NCBI GenBank assembly: GCA_963736235.1
Contig: CAVTOR010000001.1
Coordinates: 5,318 to 69,317 of the forward strand
Reading direction: 5' to 3'
Origin: CAVORB01 sp963736235
Lineage (GTDB): Bacteria > Pseudomonadota > Gammaproteobacteria > Chromatiales > Chromatiaceae
DNA: 64,000 bases
The first letter of the stretch is position 1. Each line of letters opens with the position of its first letter. The notes under the pieces were generated by a model that made no database searches, was not told the origin of the DNA, and saw only the letters and a list, made by a program, of their open reading frames with translations. Below are positions 1-8,295 of the stretch, piece after piece. Position numbers and translations under genes: made by a program.

Positions 1-362
1 GCGCTGGACAAGTGGCGTGCGCCACTCGCCGCCACTGTCACCAGCCAATATTGCTTCTGCGCAGGGGCCGTTTCGGACTCTGGAACCATCCGCGGAGTCG
101 AAGCCCTGATCCATGCCCATCGGAGCCTGGTGAAGAGTACGGACATATTCCTGCGGCAAACTGCCGTGTGTCGTTGGAGCTAGGATCCGGTACATCGCGG
201 TACGCTGCGTTTCGTCATATTCTCCGCCCGGACCGTACGATTATTATTCTACAGAGTTCAGGGCCTTTTTCGATTCGCCACATCGGCTTTTGTGACCTGA
301 GACCTTCTTTTCGCCACCGATCCTTGTGTTTTGTGACCCGTAACGCTCTTTTTCCGACACCG
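1..362. other. Leader region before the acetolactate-synthase-like gene
   Basis: No supported gene is seen. Although the downstream reading frame stays open to base 12, the residues before base 363 do not resemble the enzyme family. The stretch is AT-richer than its surroundings from about 225. It carries an imperfect direct repeat in which TTCGCCAC (274-281 and 310-317) is followed by TTTTGTGACC (288-297 and 329-338). The TTTTGTGACC copies are 41 bp apart, about four helical turns, so they could be regulator sites. Confidence 0.5.
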
Positions 363-2096
363 ATGAAATGCACCCCCCGAACCGGCGCCGCCCTCCTCTT
401 CGACGTCCTCACCGACCTCGACGTGGACTATATATTCGGTCATACCGGGGGCGCCGTCATCCCGCTTCACGTTGAGCTCAACCGGCGCATGAAGCGGGGA
501 GAGAAGACGCCCAGATTCATCCTGTTCCGCCAAGAGGGGGGCGCGGGGCACGCCGCCGAGGGTTACGCGCGAACCTGCGGCCGGGTCGGGGTGGCGCTGG
601 CGACCTCCGGACCCGGGTCTACGAACCTCGCCACCCCGATCGCCGATGCCCACAAGGACTCGATTCCGACGCTGTTCATCACCGGCCAGGTGCCTAGCTT
701 CGCCATCGGCACGGACGCCTTCCAGGAGGTGGACACCATCGGCATGACCCGCCCCATCTCCAAGCACAATTACCTGGTCAAGGACGTGCGCGACCTGGAA
801 TGGGTCCTGCGCGAGGCCTTCACCCTGGCCCAGAGCGGTCGCCCCGGGCCAGTCGTGGTGGATATCTGCAAGGACGCGCAACTGGCACCCCTGACCGAGC
901 AGAATCCCCCGCGCAAGCGCCATCGGGAGCCGATCCGTTTCGTTCCCGCGCAGGCCGACGCCATTCTGGACGAGCTCGCCGCTGCCGAACGCCCGGTAAT
1001 CAAGGCGGGCGGTGGCATCATCCATGCCAACGCGGCAGAGATCTTGCGCCGCTTCGCCGAGCGCTTCGACACCCCGGTCACCACCACCTTCAACGCCCTT
1101 GGCGCGATGCCGTTCGGGCACCGTCACAATCTGGGCATGCCGGGAATGCACGGCACCATTCCCGCCAATTACGCCCTGCGCGAAGCGGACTTCATCCTGA
1201 CCTTAGGAGGGCGGTTCGACGATCGCGTCGCGGTCAAGGGGTTTTCCGCAGGCAAGCGCATCGCCCACGTGGACATAGACCCATCCGAGATCGACAAGAC
1301 GGTAAAGACGGACCTCTCGGTCGCCGCGGAGCTCGGCACCTTCTTCCGCCACGCGCTGGCGAGCGGCCGTAGCGCCCAACACGCGGACTGGCTTGGGCGT
1401 GTCGCCGCCTGGCGGACCCAGATGCCGAAACCTTATCTGCAAGCGGATCACGTCAAGCCGCAGGCCGTCGTCGAGGCCATCTCGGAGGCGACCGCCGGCG
1501 ATGCCACGCTGGTCACCGGCGTGGGGCAGCATCAGATGTGGTCAGCCCAATACTATCGCTTCAGCCGCCCACGGCAGTGGATCAGCTCCGGCGGGCTCGG
1601 AACCATGGGCTTCGGGTTGCCGGCCGCAATTGGGGCCTGGTTCGCCAACCCCGAGAAGCCGGTTGTCCTGATCGACGGTGACGGCAGCTTCCAGATGAAC
1701 ATCCAGGAGCTGGGCACGGTGGTGGCCAATCGGATTCCGATCAAGATGTTCGTGCTCAACAACAGCTTTCTGGGAATGGTCCGTCAGTGGGAGGACATGA
1801 TGGACGAGGGCCACCATTACGAGACCTGCCTCGCGCGCACCTCCGAATGCGAGCCCGGATGCGTGGACATGGAACGGGACTGCCGCCGCCAGATCCCGAA
1901 TCTCACCGGCCTGCGCTTCGTCTACCCGCGGCTCAAGACCATGCGCATACGCGAGCCCCAACGCATGCGCGAGCAAGTGCGGGAGGCCCTCGCCCAGGAG
2001 GGGCCGATGCTGGTGGACGTCTGGATCGACAAGACGGAGAACGTGCTGCCCATGGTTCAACCCGGGCGGGGACTGGGGGAAATGATCGAATCCTAA
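363..2096 (+). CDS. ilvB: Acetolactate synthase large-subunit-like ThDP enzyme
   Basis: This 577-residue thiamine-diphosphate enzyme probably condenses pyruvate with pyruvate or 2-oxobutyrate at the start of branched-chain amino acid synthesis. The N-terminal pyrimidine-binding domain has GHTGG near residue 26 and the family's catalytic glutamate (RQEGGAGHAAEGYAR, Glu58). The C-terminal ThDP domain has GDGS at about 439-442 and a downstream LNNS, as expected for the metal and diphosphate site. ATG 363 is chosen because family similarity begins there. No small regulatory subunit (ilvN) follows, and the next gene is convergent. After the NNSFLGMVRQW segment there is a family-atypical stretch with four cysteines in a short space (about residues 490-507). 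The superfamily is certain; the exact substrate is not, and another ThDP carboligase remains possible. Confidence 0.88.
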   Translation: MKCTPRTGAALLFDVLTDLDVDYIFGHTGGAVIPLHVELNRRMKRGEKTPRFILFRQEGGAGHAAEGYARTCGRVGVALATSGPGSTNLATPIADAHKDSIPTLFITGQVPSFAIGTDAFQEVDTIGMTRPISKHNYLVKDVRDLEWVLREAFTLAQSGRPGPVVVDICKDAQLAPLTEQNPPRKRHREPIRFVPAQADAILDELAAAERPVIKAGGGIIHANAAEILRRFAERFDTPVTTTFNALGAMPFGHRHNLGMPGMHGTIPANYALREADFILTLGGRFDDRVAVKGFSAGKRIAHVDIDPSEIDKTVKTDLSVAAELGTFFRHALASGRSAQHADWLGRVAAWRTQMPKPYLQADHVKPQAVVEAISEATAGDATLVTGVGQHQMWSAQYYRFSRPRQWISSGGLGTMGFGLPAAIGAWFANPEKPVVLIDGDGSFQMNIQELGTVVANRIPIKMFVLNNSFLGMVRQWEDMMDEGHHYETCLARTSECEPGCVDMERDCRRQIPNLTGLRFVYPRLKTMRIREPQRMREQVREALAQEGPMLVDVWIDKTENVLPMVQPGRGLGEMIES

Positions 2097-2102
2097 GGAG
2101 GC

Positions 2103-2226
2103 GCTGATGATTGGCCATCCTGGCCAAAACCAGTACGCTACCCAGGAACCGCGGTCCTTGTGCGGCTTCATTTTCAATCGTTTTGGCGATTAAAAATGGC
2201 GTCACATCCATGCGCCGCGGGAAGCG
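2103..2226 (+). repeat. Dispersed palindromic repeat, copy A
   Basis: About 124 bp fill the gap between the convergent ilvB-like and S1-protein genes. The reverse complement of 12859-12983 matches it closely in three blocks: TTGGCCATCCTGGCCAA with its flank, GGCTTCATTTTCAATCG, and a 3' block ending GCCGCGGGAAGCG. The block between the first two differs between copies. It contains a CATTTTCAATCG / CGATTAAAAATG imperfect stem. See the findings. Confidence 0.8.
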
Positions 2227-2234
2227 AAGCCCCG

Positions 2235-3446
2235 CTATGTCTTCTTTTGCTGCTGCATGGACTCGCGCAACAGATCACCGAGGGTCCCGAAGCTCTTTTC
2301 GGGCGTTTCGTAATCGACGTACGACGTCGCCTGCGGGGCGCCGGACGCCTGCTTCGAGGCATCCAGCGACAGGCTGATGCGACGCTTCTCCGGATCGACT
2401 CCGAGCACGGTCGCCTCCACTTCCTGTCCGCTCTTCACCACCTCTTGCGGGTGGCTCACCCGCCGCCCGGCGCCAAGCTCGCTGACGTGCACCAGGCCCT
2501 CGAGACCAGGCTCGATCTCGACGAAGACGCCGAAGGGCTGCAGGCGGGTAACGGTGCCCTTGACCCGCGACCCGACGGGGAAACGCTGCGACGCGTCCTG
2601 CCACGGGTCCCTCGCCAGCGTGCGTATCGATAGCGCGATCTTCTCCGGGCGTTTCGGATTGTCGGTCTGCTCGATCCTGAGCACCTGGACTTCGACCGGC
2701 TGGCCCTCGCGCAGCACATCGCTCGGATGCTTGACGTGGCCATAGGCGAGCTCGCTGACATGAACCATTCCTTCGACCCCGCCCAGATCGACGAAGGCGC
2801 CATAGTCCTTGACGGACGTCACGGTGCCAGCGAGCACGGCCCCCTCCTCTATGCGGGCGCGCGTTTCCGCCGCCAGCGCCTGCTGCTCCTCCTCGAGAAT
2901 CGCCCGGCGTGACACCACCAGGTTCGGTCGCCTGCCGCCCTCGAGCTTGGTGATGCGGAAGCTCAGGTGCTGCCCGACGAACTCGCTCAAGTCCTCGACA
3001 AACCGGATGTCGACCTGGGAAGCGGGGCAGAATGCGCGCTGACCCGCGATCTGGACCTCGACCCCGCCCTTGATGGACCCGGTCACCCGCCCATCCACGG
3101 GCAGCTGCTGGCGATAGGCCTGCTCCAGCTCGGCGAGCCCATGCAGATGGCGAGCCTGTTGCGTGCCGAGCAGTAGGCTGCCAGTCTCCTCGTCGATACT
3201 GGTGACGGTCGCCTCGACCGTATCGCCAACGCCCGCGGTAAGGTTGCCGTCGGCATCGGTCAGGGCCGCGATCTCCATGATGCCCTCGGACTTGCCCCCG
3301 AGGTCGACGAAGACCTGCGCTTCGCCGATCGATACCACTTTTCCCTGCACCCGGTCGCCGACGCCGATGCTCGCCGGCTCGGTGGCCCCCGCATGCTCTT
3401 GCTCGTACTGCGCGAGCAACGCCTCGAAATCATCGCCATCTTTCAT
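2235..3446 (-). CDS. S1 RNA-binding repeat protein (S1-like, four domains)
   Basis: The 403-residue cytoplasmic protein is built from four S1-type OB folds, at about residues 24-100, 110-185, 200-280 and 290-365. The last two carry the classic KDYGAFVDLGG...EGMVHVSEL and QPFGVFVEIEPGLEGLVHVSEL signatures. It is shorter than the six-domain ribosomal protein S1 and has an acidic start (MKDGDDFEALL), so it is better called an S1 paralogue that may bind RNA or ribosomes than rpsA itself. It stands alone, convergent with the gene to its left, with the palindromic repeat between the two stops. The domain call is firm; the cellular role is not shown by the sequence. Confidence 0.88.
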   Translation of the reverse strand: MKDGDDFEALLAQYEQEHAGATEPASIGVGDRVQGKVVSIGEAQVFVDLGGKSEGIMEIAALTDADGNLTAGVGDTVEATVTSIDEETGSLLLGTQQARHLHGLAELEQAYRQQLPVDGRVTGSIKGGVEVQIAGQRAFCPASQVDIRFVEDLSEFVGQHLSFRITKLEGGRRPNLVVSRRAILEEEQQALAAETRARIEEGAVLAGTVTSVKDYGAFVDLGGVEGMVHVSELAYGHVKHPSDVLREGQPVEVQVLRIEQTDNPKRPEKIALSIRTLARDPWQDASQRFPVGSRVKGTVTRLQPFGVFVEIEPGLEGLVHVSELGAGRRVSHPQEVVKSGQEVEATVLGVDPEKRRISLSLDASKQASGAPQATSYVDYETPEKSFGTLGDLLRESMQQQKKT

Positions 3447-3495
3447 GGCCGCGAGTCTACCACCAAACCTGCGGCCAAACGCCTTTCGTCCAACC

Positions 3496-4089
3496 TCAAA
3501 CGACCGCCACCATCAGGCCAATGGCGGCGATCCAGCTGCCCACGGCACGCACGGCGATGGAGACCCAGGTCGCCCTTTGCGTCAATGCGACGGTGGCGGC
3601 TGCCACCAGGGCCAGCAGCACGAAGCCACAGGCGATGACCCCGAGGCCGAAAAGATAGGCGGTCGTCTCGGCGGAGATCGCCAGTCCGTTGCCATAGCCG
3701 TGGGATAGCCCGAACAGCCAGCCAAGACCCACCAGCGCCGCCGTCGGAAGGTGCCAAGCAGCCGCGACCAGTAGGCCGAGGATCACGAAAGACGCCTTGT
3801 TCGCCCACGCCAGGGGAGCAAGGTCTGGCACCGCCATCGCGAGCGGCACCCCGCACAGCAGCCCAAGGGGAACGGCGAGCAAGATCCAGCGGCCGGTCTG
3901 CGGCGTTTGCAGCCCAGCCAGCAGTCCGAGGGCAACCATGGGCAGCACGTGCTCCAGGGTCAGGCACAGGTGCAGCATGCCGCCGTAGAAATCGCCGAAG
4001 CGTGTGCTGACGAGGTGCGCGTGGGCGTTAACCGGCGCCAAGACCGACCCCAGGGCAGCAATGTAGGCAACCCAAGATCCCGGCTTCAC
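3496..4089 (-). CDS. HupE/UreJ-like membrane protein, divergent paralogue
   Basis: This 197-residue hydrophobic protein has a signal-like N-terminus and about six membrane segments. HupE/UreJ-type motifs are present in altered form: GMLHLCLTLEHVLPM where HupE has GxxHPxxGxDH, and FGLSHGYGNG where HupE has a His-rich HGxAHGxE loop. Family members are implicated in nickel or cobalt uptake. Its start overlaps the stop of the preceding HupE-like gene by 4 bp (ATGA), so the two are translationally coupled as the last genes of a four-gene operon. The changed histidine pattern suggests it may be an accessory subunit, which is inference. Confidence 0.75.
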   Translation of the reverse strand: MKPGSWVAYIAALGSVLAPVNAHAHLVSTRFGDFYGGMLHLCLTLEHVLPMVALGLLAGLQTPQTGRWILLAVPLGLLCGVPLAMAVPDLAPLAWANKASFVILGLLVAAAWHLPTAALVGLGWLFGLSHGYGNGLAISAETTAYLFGLGVIACGFVLLALVAAATVALTQRATWVSIAVRAVGSWIAAIGLMVAVV

Positions 4090-4700
4090 CCCAGGCCCCC
4101 GAGGTGGGGCAGCAGGAACCAGCCGCCACCCACCGCGATAACGACCCCGCAGACGCGCACCGCGCGCTTGCCGAGCGGCCAGGCGACCAGGAGGCCAACC
4201 AGAATGCCGCTGAGATGCAGCAGGCCGGTGGCGACAACGAAACCGATCCCATAGGCAAGCGGATTGACGGCCTGCGGCAGTTCAGTGCCGTGGGCATGGC
4301 CGTGGAAGACCGCGAACACGCCGACGATCGTTATCGCCAGCCAGAGGGGCGGGCGCGCCGCGGCCGCGACCATGGCCCCGAGCACGATGGCCGACACCGA
4401 GATACCGATCTCAACCGAAGGCACGGGCACGCCGAGCACACCCAGCACCCCGCCGAACGCCATGACCAGCGGAAACGTGATAGGTAACAGCCAGATCGCC
4501 GGGCTGCCGAGCTGAGATCCCCACAGGCCCACGGCAATCATGGCGATCACGTGATCCGGGCCCAGCACCGGATGCATGAAGCCGGTCGCGAAGCCGTCGG
4601 CGACGCCGATCTGGGCATGGGCACCCACCATGCCGGGCAGCAGCAAGAGCAGCAGGCCGAGCGCAGCCGCTCGCTCGCGTCGGTCCGAAAGTGACTTCAT
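4086..4700 (-). CDS. HupE/UreJ family protein (probable metal permease)
   Basis: This protein of about 204 residues has the canonical HupE signatures: a cleavable signal ending near VGAHA, GFMHPVLGPDHVIAMIAVG, then FHGHAHGTELP, with six or seven membrane helices. The conserved His/Asp residues are those expected to carry Ni2+ or Co2+ in the family. ATG 4700 is preferred over the in-frame ATG at 4718 because AAGGTGG lies just upstream of it. The gene lies between two other HupE/UreJ-like genes, and no hydrogenase or urease genes are visible, so the metal user is unknown. Confidence 0.83.
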   Translation of the reverse strand: MKSLSDRRERAAALGLLLLLLPGMVGAHAQIGVADGFATGFMHPVLGPDHVIAMIAVGLWGSQLGSPAIWLLPITFPLVMAFGGVLGVLGVPVPSVEIGISVSAIVLGAMVAAAARPPLWLAITIVGVFAVFHGHAHGTELPQAVNPLAYGIGFVVATGLLHLSGILVGLLVAWPLGKRAVRVCGVVIAVGGGWFLLPHLGGLG

Positions 4701-4710
4701 ATGACCACCT

Positions 4711-5709
4711 TCATGCATTCAGCATCAGCACCGTGCGCTCGATGAACCAGAAGGACGCGACCGTGCCGACCGCATAGACTGCGGCCGCTACGCTCCAGCG
4801 GGGCCACCGCGCCTGCAAGACGCGAAACGACCACGCCAGCGCCAGCGAAAGCAGCACGAAGGCGATCTGGCCGATCTCCACCCCGACGTTGAAGAACAGC
4901 AGCGCCTGAGGAATCTCCGCCGGCGGCAGACCGAGCTTGGTCAGGGCAGAGGCGAAGCCGAGCCCGTGCAGCAGCCCGAACGCGAATGCGACCACCCAGG
5001 GGAAGCGCGCGGTGAGCCCCCCCTCGCCCCGGCGGACCTTGGCGGCCTCCACCGCGATAAACACGATGCTGAGCGCGATGGCGCCGTTGACCGGCTGCTC
5101 CGGCACCCCGATCCAGCCGAAGGTGGCGGCCGCCAGCGTGATGCTGTGGGCAACGGTGAAGGCGGTGATGGTCTTCACCAGCATCCAGGGGTCGCGCACG
5201 ATCCACAGCAGGCCCAGAACGAACAGCAGGTGGTCGACGCCGAGCAGGATGTGCTCGATACCGAGCGCCGTGTAGGCCTTGGCGAGTTGGGCGGTGGAGG
5301 GCGTACCGGTAACCGCGAAGGACACCGCGTCCGGCGTGAGCCGCACCGTCGCACTGCCGCCGTCGAGTCGCTGCACCCGCGCGAGCACGTCGGTGCGGGT
5401 CCCCCACAACCCGTCGATCGCCACCTCTCCGCCCGTCAGCCCGCTCTCGCAGCTGACCCGCCAGCGCTCGATGTAGGCCCCCCCGACGAAACGGGTCGTT
5501 GGCGCGGGGCCATCGCAACCGTCAGGCAGACGGAGGTAGAGCCCGAGCCGCTCGTCGCCCTTGGCCGGTACCTTCCACAACACGTCGTAGTGCTGAGCGT
5601 CGATTTCCCGCAGCTCCAAGTAGCCGGGCCGAACCTCGTGTGCATGCACGACACCGGCCAGACCGCAGGCGGCCAGGAGCAGGGCGGCGATCAACCCACC
5701 CCTGATCAC
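4711..5709 (-). CDS. HupE/UreJ-2 family protein with periplasmic domain
   Basis: The 332-residue protein starts with a signal peptide (cleavage near VVHAHE). It continues with an extracytoplasmic beta-rich domain of roughly 115 residues and then a six- or seven-helix membrane domain. The membrane part has GIEHILLGVDHLLFVLGLL, FTVAHSITLAAA and GLLHGLGFA, the pattern of the HupE/UreJ_2 group. The His that follows the signal peptide might become an N-terminal metal ligand after processing, which is inference. It overlaps the upstream PpiC-type gene by 4 bp, pointing to co-expression. Confidence 0.83.
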   Translation of the reverse strand: MIRGGLIAALLLAACGLAGVVHAHEVRPGYLELREIDAQHYDVLWKVPAKGDERLGLYLRLPDGCDGPAPTTRFVGGAYIERWRVSCESGLTGGEVAIDGLWGTRTDVLARVQRLDGGSATVRLTPDAVSFAVTGTPSTAQLAKAYTALGIEHILLGVDHLLFVLGLLWIVRDPWMLVKTITAFTVAHSITLAAATFGWIGVPEQPVNGAIALSIVFIAVEAAKVRRGEGGLTARFPWVVAFAFGLLHGLGFASALTKLGLPPAEIPQALLFFNVGVEIGQIAFVLLSLALAWSFRVLQARWPRWSVAAAVYAVGTVASFWFIERTVLMLNA

Positions 5710-6635
5710 CGGGCGGGCTCCGCCAGGCCATTTTCATCCTTCTCGGCGGGCAGATGGATCTCCACCGAGTAGCGGTCGCGCAAGGCCTGGTAGAAGCGAT
5801 CATTGGCCTCCTGGCGACGCTCGTTCGACCACTCGCGCTCCACGACCGGTCGTATCTCGGCCAAGGCCGGCATCCCTCCCGGCTCGCTGTCACTGACCAA
5901 AATCAGGTGCAAACCGTACGCTGAGCGGTGCGGCCCGCTCCAGCCGCCCTGCCCCGCCTGGACGATGGTTTCGGCCAGCTCGGAGCCGAACGCGCCAGCG
6001 ATCTCTCGCGCGGGCGCCAGCTCCAATCCGGGCGGCAACACGGTGGGATCTCCCAGCGACTGGGGATCCGCGGCAAGCGCCGTATCCGCGCGAATGCGCG
6101 CGAGCAGCTCCGCGGCCCGCCCTTCGGCATCGCCACCGGCTCGATCCGGACTGATATAGATCTGCTCAAAGCTGACGCGATCCGGACGCACGAATTTCTC
6201 CGGATTGGCGTCCAGGTATGCCTGCAGCTCAGCGTCACTCGGCGCCGCCTGCTCGGTCAGGTCCGCGTTCAGGAACTCCATCTTTTGGCGCATACGCCGC
6301 CGGATGATCAGGTCGTCCCGGTCGAGCCCGAGGGCGACCGCCTCGCGGTAGAGCACCTCCTCCTTCACGAAGTCCTCGGCCAGGCCCTCCAGCTCACGCC
6401 GGGTCGGCGGGCGCATCCAGGTGCGCTGAAACTGCTCGGTGAGCCGGGCCACGTCCGTCTCATCGACGACGACCCGGTCCGGCGCGGCGCTCGAGGTGTC
6501 ACCGTGTAGGACATAGAGCAGGAACAGCCCAGCACCCAGCGCGAGAAACTGCACCAGCGGCTCCCGCAAGGCTTTAGCGATGCGGCTCTCCGTACCCGTT
6601 GTCGTCTGCACTGCGTTCGAGAAGCGTTGGGCCAT
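5706..6635 (-). CDS. PpiC/parvulin-type peptidyl-prolyl isomerase, membrane-anchored
   Basis: This 309-residue protein has a short cytoplasmic N-terminus and one membrane anchor (LVQFLALGAGLFLLYVLHG, about residues 28-47). A SurA-like helical part and a parvulin domain (about 155-260) follow, including FGSELAETIVQAGQGGWSGPHRSAYGLHLILV, the usual parvulin core. It is first of four genes whose ends overlap or nearly touch; the other three are HupE/UreJ membrane proteins. A role as dedicated folding helper for those proteins is a reasonable inference. Parvulin-type family membership is clear; catalytic activity is not demonstrated. Confidence 0.85.
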   Translation of the reverse strand: MAQRFSNAVQTTTGTESRIAKALREPLVQFLALGAGLFLLYVLHGDTSSAAPDRVVVDETDVARLTEQFQRTWMRPPTRRELEGLAEDFVKEEVLYREAVALGLDRDDLIIRRRMRQKMEFLNADLTEQAAPSDAELQAYLDANPEKFVRPDRVSFEQIYISPDRAGGDAEGRAAELLARIRADTALAADPQSLGDPTVLPPGLELAPAREIAGAFGSELAETIVQAGQGGWSGPHRSAYGLHLILVSDSEPGGMPALAEIRPVVEREWSNERRQEANDRFYQALRDRYSVEIHLPAEKDENGLAEPAR

Positions 6636-6922
6636 GAGGGGCGGAAATCATACCCCCTCATCCCACTCGACGACAGGCCGAGCCTCGCGGAGCGCGGGAT
6701 TCTCCATGCTTACCGTCAGGCCAAACTCAGGACGAATCTGATTCGGGGACTTGTATTGACACAGATGCCCCTGATACGGGAAAGGGCGGAATCGAAGTGC
6801 AACCGGGTGCTCGCGTGGTTAACCGGCTGCGCGCCGCGTGAAAGCTTTCCGGACCTTGGGCGGTCGAAAGAGTCGGCTGTCGCTAGTCTGGAATAACCCC
6901 AGCCAACCGGGAGGAGTGAAGA
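6636..6922. other. Intergenic region before msrB
   Basis: Short open frames here look like chance high-GC frames. A TTGACA lies near 6757, but I see no convincing matching -10. A GGGAGGAG Shine-Dalgarno at about 6909-6916 serves the ATG at 6923. Confidence 0.4.
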
Positions 6923-7406
6923 ATGCTGACCTGGCGCGAAGTCCTGGACCGAGCCGAGCGTGGAAATCCCGCGCCCGCGCGCGTCCGTCGAGAAGACCGA
7001 GACCCAATGGCGAGCCGAGCTCAGCCCCGAGCAGTACCGGGTCACCCGGCAAAAGGGCACGGAGCGCCCCTTCAGCTCGGAGATGTGCAGCCGGTTCGAG
7101 CCGGGTCTATACGGCTGCGTTTGTTGCGGCACCCTGCTGTTCGACGCGCGGGAAAAGTTCGAGTCCGGCACGGGGTGGCCCTCGTTCACCCAGCCCGTAG
7201 AGGAAAACGCCATCGCCTATCACGCCGACGATTCCCACGGCATGAGACGGGTGGAGACAACCTGCAACACCTGCGGCGCCCACCTCGGGCACGTGTTCCC
7301 CGACGGGCCGGAACCCAGCGGGCTGCGGTACTGCATGAACGCCGTGGCGCTGCGGAAGACAGCAAAGCCCGAGGCTGGGGACGAACCCGGAGGCGCGCAA
7401 CGATGA
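6923..7406 (+). CDS. msrB: Peptide-methionine (R)-S-oxide reductase MsrB (frameshifted N-terminus)
   Basis: MsrB reduces methionine-R-sulfoxide in proteins. The main frame from about 6960 has the full catalytic fold: two zinc-type CxxC motifs (CVCC and CNTC), GTGWPSF, and RYCMNAVALR with the catalytic Cys. The natural start is ATG 6923 behind a strong GGGAGGAG, encoding MLTWREVLDRAERGNPAP, which is how gammaproteobacterial homologues begin. That frame must shift near 6975-6990, in a GC-rich CGCG run, to join the catalytic frame at SVEKTETQW. Either one base is wrong in the assembly or the protein is made from the in-frame GTG at 6960. The stop overlaps the next start (ATGA). Confidence 0.87.
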
Positions 7407-7617
7407 CCGGGATCGAAGTCTACTCCAAGTCCTGGTGTCTCTACCGCAACAAGGCGAGGTCGCTGCTCCAGTCAAAGGGGCTCAGCCAAGAGGAGATCGA
7501 CACGAGGCACGCGAGCGGGAGATGGTAGAGCGCCCCCGCCGCCAGACCGTGCCTCAGATCTGCATCGGCGATCTGGCCCGCATCAACGTCCCCGGCGAGC
7601 TGGACCGCATACTCTGA
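7403..7617 (+). pseudogene. Decayed glutaredoxin
   Basis: The first frame (from ATG 7403) reads like a glutaredoxin N-terminus, MTGIEVYSKSWCLYRNKARSLLQSKG, but the CPYC active site has become CLYR. After a frameshift near 7500 the second frame gives EMVERPRRQTVPQICIGD, the conserved TVP loop. The usual HVGG(Y/C)DDL glutathione-binding segment is then missing, and the frame ends PGELDRIL. Loss of the resolving cysteine, a frameshift and a deletion together point to real decay. It overlaps msrB by 4 bp, which suggests the two once formed a redox-repair operon. Confidence 0.72.
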
Positions 7618-7665
7618 ATCGGACGATGCTTCCTGGGCGTGTACTGCGGAGCCTCGCCGGGAGAA

Positions 7666-8295
7666 CTAGCCCCCGCACTGCTCCATCGGGCTGTTGGCGA
7701 TCTCATCCACCTCGTCCTGCGGCAGCACGGACGCGGTGTAGGCGGATCCCGCCAACTCGATGTTCTTGACGAAGGAGCGTAAGTGATTGCGCGAGCCGCA
7801 CAGCAGGCTCCCGTAGACGTCCTTGATGTCTTGATGGTCCGCCGCGTCGATCGCCGCCTGTATGTCGTGCATGTCCTTCTCTTCGATCAGACCACCCACG
7901 TTCAGACCAGCCAACGCGCTCTCTTCGCCGAGGTCCATCAGATAGGTGAAAAGCGCATCCAGCTCATCGTCGACGAAGCTTCCCACGTCGTCTTCGTCGG
8001 CAACGGGATCGGGCAGACCGTACTTGTCCAACAGTTTTTCCATCGCGTCCATGTGCTGCTGCTCTGAGATCGATATATTGGAGTACACCGCATCTCCCCA
8101 AAGCTCGTGGAGGACGATGTAGGAATCGCGCGCGAGCTTCTCCTCCTCGCGCATGAACAGCAGATCGGCGATTTCCAGGCCGGAAAGATCGTTCGACGAG
8201 CGTGACCCTTTTTCTACCCCCCCGCGCCCGGAAACGGCATTGGATGCGACGACGAGCAGCGAGACCGACAACAGCACCGAGATGGACTTGAGCAC
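7666..8295 (-). CDS. DUF2202 ferritin-like exported protein
   Basis: About 209 residues. GTG 8295 is chosen because AAGGGAGG sits 5 bases upstream and because it gives a clean signal peptide (MLKSISVLLSVSLLVVASNAVSG). The mature part is an alpha-helical ferritin-like DUF2202 domain: LLFMREEEKLARDSYIVLHELWG, then NISISEQQHMDAMEKLLDKYG. These Glu and His residues are in the arrangement expected for a di-iron four-helix bundle. Function is unknown across the family. It is convergent with the msrB/glutaredoxin pair, and a role in stress or metal handling is inference only. Confidence 0.85.
   Translation of the reverse strand: MLKSISVLLSVSLLVVASNAVSGRGGVEKGSRSSNDLSGLEIADLLFMREEEKLARDSYIVLHELWGDAVYSNISISEQQHMDAMEKLLDKYGLPDPVADEDDVGSFVDDELDALFTYLMDLGEESALAGLNVGGLIEEKDMHDIQAAIDAADHQDIKDVYGSLLCGSRNHLRSFVKNIELAGSAYTASVLPQDEVDEIANSPMEQCGG

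Noticed and set aside
12..362. Extended N-terminus of the ALS-like enzyme
   Set aside because: Residues before 363 are unlike the family and AT-rich; the family start fits 363.
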